This document shows, in pieces, positions 62,542 to 64,000 of a stretch of DNA of 64,000 nucleotides (position 1 is its first letter; every line of letters starts with the position of its first letter). Both the position numbers and the translations under genes were made by a program. Under the pieces are notes generated by a model. It had not been told where the DNA came from. It worked only from the letters and a program-made list of their open reading frames with translations, and made no database searches. Where the stretch lies: positions 1-64,000 of the forward strand of contig JAUNSC010000010.1 of NCBI GenBank assembly GCA_030539395.1, read 5' to 3'. The DNA comes from Eubacteriales bacterium (lineage in GTDB: Bacteria > Bacillota > Clostridia > Lachnospirales > Lachnospiraceae).

Positions 62542-64000
62542 ATGAGCAAAGAACTTGCAAAGACCTACGATCCAAAGGGGTTGGAGGAAAGACTTTATCA
62601 GAAATGGATTGATAACGGCTATTTCCATGCAAAGGTAAATCCGGATAAGAAACCGTTTACAATTGTGATGCCGCCGCCAAATGTAACAGGACAGCTGCAC
62701 ATGGGACATGCTTTGGACAATACGATGCAGGACATCCTGATCCGTTTTAAGAGAATGCAGGGATATGAGGCACTGTGGCAGCCGGGAACAGACCATGCAG
62801 CGATTGCGACTGAGGTCAAAGTTACCAATATGCTGAAAGAGCAGGGGATTGATAAACATGAAATCGGCCGTGAAGAATTTATGAAACATGCATGGGCATG
62901 GAAAGAAGAATACGGCAGCCGTATCATTAATCAGTTGAAAAAGCTGGGAGCTTCTGCAGACTGGGAGAGAGAACGTTTCACAATGGATGAAGGATGTTCT
63001 GCAGCAGTAGAGGAAGTATTTGTACGTCTGTATGAAAAAGGATGGATCTACAAAGGCAGCCGCATTATCAATTGGTGTCCGGTTTGTCAGACATCTCTGT
63101 CTGATGCAGAGGTAGAACATGAAGACCAGGACGGCAATTTCTGGCACATCAATTATCCGGTTGTGGGTGAGCCGGGAAGATTTGTTGAGATTGCAACAAC
63201 ACGTCCGGAGACATTGCTGGGTGATACAGCGGTTGCTGTAAACCCGGATGATGAGAGATATAAAGATATCGTAGGAAAAATGCTGGAACTTCCGCTGACA
63301 GACCGTCAGATTCCGGTTATTGCAGACGAATACGTTGATAAAGAATTTGGAACCGGATGTGTAAAAATCACGCCGGCTCACGACCCGAATGACTTTGAAG
63401 TGGGAAAACGTCATAATCTGGAAGAAATCTGTATTATGAATGACGATGCCACGATCAATGAACTGGGCGGCAAATATGCGGGTATGGACCGTTATGAGGC
63501 CAGAAAAGCCATGGTTGCTGACCTTGAGAAGCTGGGGCTGCTGGTAAAAGTGGTTCCTCACAGCCATGCGGTAGGTACTCATGACCGCTGTCATACAACG
63601 GTAGAGCCAATGGTGAAACCTCAGTGGTTTGTAAAGATGAAAGATATGGCAGAGGCTGCAGTAAAAGCACTTGAAGACGGTGAACTGACTTTTGTCCCTG
63701 AACGTTTTGATAAGATTTATCTGCACTGGCTTGACAATATCCGTGACTGGTGTATTTCACGCCAGCTTTGGTGGGGACACCGAATCCCGGCATATTACTG
63801 CGAAGAATGCGGAGAAATGGTAGTTCATAAGGGCGGCGCTCCGGAAAAATGTCCGAAGTGCGGAGGTACACATTTCCGGCAGGATGAGGATTCTCTGGAC
63901 ACATGGTTCTCATCTGCTCTGTGGCCGTTTTCAACCCTCGGATGGCCGGAAAAGACACCGGAAATGGAATATTTCTATCCCACAGATGTGCTGGTAACAG
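62542..64000 (+). CDS. valS: Valyl-tRNA synthetase (N-terminal part)
   Basis: 486 codons are in the window; the gene continues past the end. Class I synthetase: HIGH motif HMGH in [18 protein letters not shown] (about 46-60), the editing domain (CP1, about 195-345, with [14 protein letters not shown] and [16 protein letters not shown]), and two zinc knuckles (WCPVCQTSL and YYCEECGE with CPKCGG). The KMSKS motif would lie outside. AGGAGGAGAAATTT precedes ATG 62542. Under T-box control, so induced by uncharged tRNA-Val. Confidence 0.97.
   Translation, partial: MSKELAKTYDPKGLEERLYQKWIDNGYFHAKVNPDKKPFTIVMPPPNVTGQLHMGHALDNTMQDILIRFKRMQGYEALWQPGTDHAAIATEVKVTNMLKEQGIDKHEIGREEFMKHAWAWKEEYGSRIINQLKKLGASADWERERFTMDEGCSAAVEEVFVRLYEKGWIYKGSRIINWCPVCQTSLSDAEVEHEDQDGNFWHINYPVVGEPGRFVEIATTRPETLLGDTAVAVNPDDERYKDIVGKMLELPLTDRQIPVIADEYVDKEFGTGCVKITPAHDPNDFEVGKRHNLEEICIMNDDATINELGGKYAGMDRYEARKAMVADLEKLGLLVKVVPHSHAVGTHDRCHTTVEPMVKPQWFVKMKDMAEAAVKALEDGELTFVPERFDKIYLHWLDNIRDWCISRQLWWGHRIPAYYCEECGEMVVHKGGAPEKCPKCGGTHFRQDEDSLDTWFSSALWPFSTLGWPEKTPEMEYFYPTDVLVT

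Noticed and set aside
62380..63726. Open frame of 448 codons on the minus strand across the T-box end and valS
   Set aside because: Lies antisense to valS and its terminator; rich in Cys, His and Phe with no start site.
1..64000. CRISPR arrays, transposases, integrases, tRNA or rRNA genes
   Set aside because: None seen by eye: no regularly spaced repeats, no transposase-like proteins, no recognisable tRNA cloverleaf or rRNA stretch. Absence was not tested by a search program.

Overview
The window is about 64 kb of low-to-mid GC DNA. It has strong AGGAGG ribosome-binding sites, TTGACA/TATAAT promoters, a T-box, a Mn riboswitch and a zinc-ribbon S14. Ribosomal protein sequences and the abundance of AraC-linked glycoside hydrolase loci point to a gut Firmicute of the Lachnospiraceae (Blautia- or Ruminococcus-like). 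The genus is inferred from memory of such genomes and is not proven here.

Layout. 1-5.1 kb holds housekeeping and metal genes: the end of an NlpC/P60 cell-wall hydrolase, aspS, a yybP-ykoY Mn riboswitch with mntP, a threonine aldolase and an AraC regulator. 5.3-20.0 kb is a xylan/xylo-oligosaccharide locus: GH120, two GH43, GH5 and GH3 enzymes, a CUT1 sugar ABC transporter, a DUF624 membrane protein, an AraC regulator and a zinc polyol dehydrogenase. Most enzymes lack a visible signal peptide, so oligosaccharides are probably imported and cut inside the cell. 20.1-28.5 kb is a different catabolic cluster: a YheO-type regulator behind three copies of an AT-rich palindrome, a short-chain dehydrogenase, a CUT2 (Rbs-like) ABC transporter, a hydantoinase/allantoinase-type amidohydrolase, an N-carbamoyl (allantoate-type) amidohydrolase and RidA. 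It reads as an uptake and ring-opening pathway for a cyclic ureide whose identity the sequence does not give.

28.5-37.8 kb: a radical SAM/DUF4130 DNA-repair pair whose promoter spacer carries a perfect GAAC-N4-GTTC LexA-type box, type III pantothenate kinase, an unusual cytoplasmic protein combining a ParB-like region with a BMP/PnrA nucleoside-binding fold, a phosphoesterase, a patatin phospholipase, an internally deleted sigma factor still followed by its DUF4179 partner, and an RNA methyltransferase. 37.9-47.7 kb is a second glycan locus (AraC, GH43, CUT1 ABC transporter, GH35-like enzyme, GH127 beta-L-arabinofuranosidase), suited to arabinose-containing plant glycans.

47.8-60.9 kb is the S10-spc ribosomal operon from rpsJ to infA (26 genes, including secY, adk, map and a KOW protein). 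It has a structured leader and at least two structured spacers. It ends at a strong terminator right after infA, without the usual rpmJ-rpsM-rpsK-rpsD-rpoA-rplQ continuation. It is followed by an aldolase-family protein of unknown reaction with its own promoter, and by valS under a T-box (cut by the window end).

The best candidates for something undescribed are the YheO-regulated ureide cluster, the SOS-box-controlled radical SAM/DUF4130 pair, the ParB-like/BMP fusion, and the structured spacer upstream of rpsH.
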